A stretch of DNA of 5,773 bases from positions 1 through 5,773 of the forward strand of contig JABJEE010000001.1 in assembly GCA_018665005.1 (NCBI GenBank), read 5' to 3'. Position numbers and translations under genes: made by a program. This document shows, piece after piece, positions 4,873 through 5,773 of the stretch; the first letter of the stretch is position 1, and the number at the start of each line of letters is the position of its first letter. The DNA comes from Flavobacteriales bacterium. Lineage in GTDB: Bacteria; Bacteroidota; Bacteroidia; Flavobacteriales_D; Crocinitomicaceae. The notes below the pieces were generated by a model. The model ran no database searches. It saw only the letters and a program-made list of their open reading frames with translations, and was not told the origin of the DNA.

Positions 4873-5773
4873 TTATGAAAAAACGTTTCGAACAACTTCA
4901 TCAATTTTAGAACACTGAACAATTTCAATTCCGTATTTCTTTGAGTCAAATCCTTTGATCTTGTTGGAGATGATGATTTTTTTAAAACCAAGTTTTTCAA
5001 CTTCACCAATTCTTTGATCAATCCTATTCACTGGTCTTATTTCTCCAGACAAACCAACTTCAGCGGAAAAGGCTATACCTTCAGGTATGGCTAAATTCGC
5101 GTTAGAAGAAAGAACAGCCATGGAAACGGCAAGATCAATGCCAGGATCATCTACTTTTATTCCCCCTGCAATATTTAAAAACACATCCTTAGCTCCAAGT
5201 TTAAAACCACATCTTTTTTCTAAAACTGCCAACAACATGTTGAGTCTTTTTGAGTCATATCCAGTTGATGATCTTTGTGGCGTGCCATATACAGCTGAGC
5301 TTACAAGTGCTTGAATTTCGATTAAAAATGGCCTAAGACCTTCTAATGTTGCTGAAATAGCTACTCCACTCAATTCGGAATCACTGTTTGTTACCAGGAT
5401 TTCTGAAGGATTTTCAACTATTCTCAAACCATTATTTTGCATTTCGTAAATACCTATTTCGTTTGTAGATCCGAAGCGGTTTTTACTAGTTCGAAGTAGG
5501 CGATACATGTGATTTCGATCTCCTTCAAATTGCAGGACCGTATCAACCATATGTTCCAAAACTTTTGGACCAGCAATACTTCCATCTTTGGTGATGTGAC
5601 CAATTAATAAGATGGCTATGTTCTTCTCTTTTGCCAGCCTCAAAAGTTGACTAGTACACTCTCTCACTTGCGAAACGCTTCCAGGGGCACTTTCAATTTG
5701 GTTGCTATGAAGTGTTTGGATGGAATCAATTACGATTAATTTCGGTTCAATTGATGAGGTGTGATTAAGTATG
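4873..5773 (-). CDS. radA: DNA repair protein RadA (Sms), C-terminal 299 residues (cut by window end)
   Basis: The reading frame is open through the right edge, so the true start lies outside the window. A GTG at 5667 is internal, because the 35 codons before it continue the family sequence. RadA is a RecA-like hexameric ATPase and helicase that drives branch migration in recombination and repair. In fragment numbering, the visible part starts with the Walker B strand PKLIVIDSIQT (10-20), then SAPGSVSQVRECTSQLLRLA (28-47), GHITKDG (58-64), the RadA signature KNRFG (97-101) and, from about residue 145, the Lon-like domain with EVGLSGEIRPV (238-248). In the Lon-like domain the stretch VDDPGIDLAVSMAV (207-220) has no serine where Lon has its catalytic Ser, as expected for non-proteolytic RadA. 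The missing part, about 150-160 residues, should carry the C4 zinc finger and Walker A. RadA is followed by rsmI 9 bases downstream, probably in one transcript. Confidence 0.95.
   Translation of the reverse strand, partial: ILNHTSSIEPKLIVIDSIQTLHSNQIESAPGSVSQVRECTSQLLRLAKEKNIAILLIGHITKDGSIAGPKVLEHMVDTVLQFEGDRNHMYRLLRTSKNRFGSTNEIGIYEMQNNGLRIVENPSEILVTNSDSELSGVAISATLEGLRPFLIEIQALVSSAVYGTPQRSSTGYDSKRLNMLLAVLEKRCGFKLGAKDVFLNIAGGIKVDDPGIDLAVSMAVLSSNANLAIPEGIAFSAEVGLSGEIRPVNRIDQRIGEVEKLGFKKIIISNKIKGFDSKKYGIEIVQCSKIDEVVRNVFS

Noticed and set aside
5087..5314. Plus-strand open frame inside radA.
   Set aside because: It lies antisense to the conserved Lon-like domain of radA, with no independent support.
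5665..5667. GTG at 5667 as the start of a 264-residue RadA.
   Set aside because: The frame continues upstream to the window edge with unmistakable RadA sequence including Walker B (VIDSIQT), so the gene is cut by the window and not started here.

Overview
The window is AT-rich bacterial DNA from a member of the Bacteroidetes (Bacteroidota), most likely a flavobacterium-like or other gliding-lineage genome. Three things point there: a gldH homologue, which is a Bacteroidetes gliding-motility lipoprotein gene; a RicT/PSP1 protein with the cysteine-rich N-terminus typical of that phylum; and gene starts preceded by A/T-rich sequence rather than a clear Shine-Dalgarno motif. Nearly all of the sequence is coding and no intergenic gap exceeds 70 bases. 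I see no rRNA, tRNA, CRISPR array, insertion sequence or prophage gene.

Layout from left to right. Bases 1-120 (minus) hold the first 40 codons of an unidentified lipoprotein gene cut by the window edge. Bases 175-3465 (minus) form a compact block that is transcribed holB (DNA polymerase III delta prime) -> ricT (PSP1-domain protein) -> gldH (gliding lipoprotein) -> a small DUF6495-like cytoplasmic protein. The last two junctions are a TAG|ATG abutment and a one-base TAATG overlap, so these genes are almost certainly one operon with coupled translation. A good match to the Bacteroidetes promoter lies directly upstream of holB, so close to the ATG that the holB mRNA may be leaderless. The lipoprotein gene follows in the same direction after 54 bases and may be read through from the operon.

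A single plus-strand gene (3533-4195) diverges from holB. It encodes an exported protein with a long C-terminal coiled coil that I cannot name. It converges on rsmI, and a single CTAG palindrome supplies both stop codons. Bases 4192-5773 (minus) hold radA (3' two thirds, cut by the window edge) -> rsmI, separated by 9 bases and probably co-transcribed.

Functionally this is mostly core housekeeping: clamp-loader (holB), recombination and repair (radA), 16S rRNA methylation (rsmI), PSP1 regulation (ricT) and envelope or gliding (gldH). The least explained genes are the coiled-coil exported protein, the truncated lipoprotein and the DUF6495-like protein. I found no convincing evidence for a new multi-gene system.
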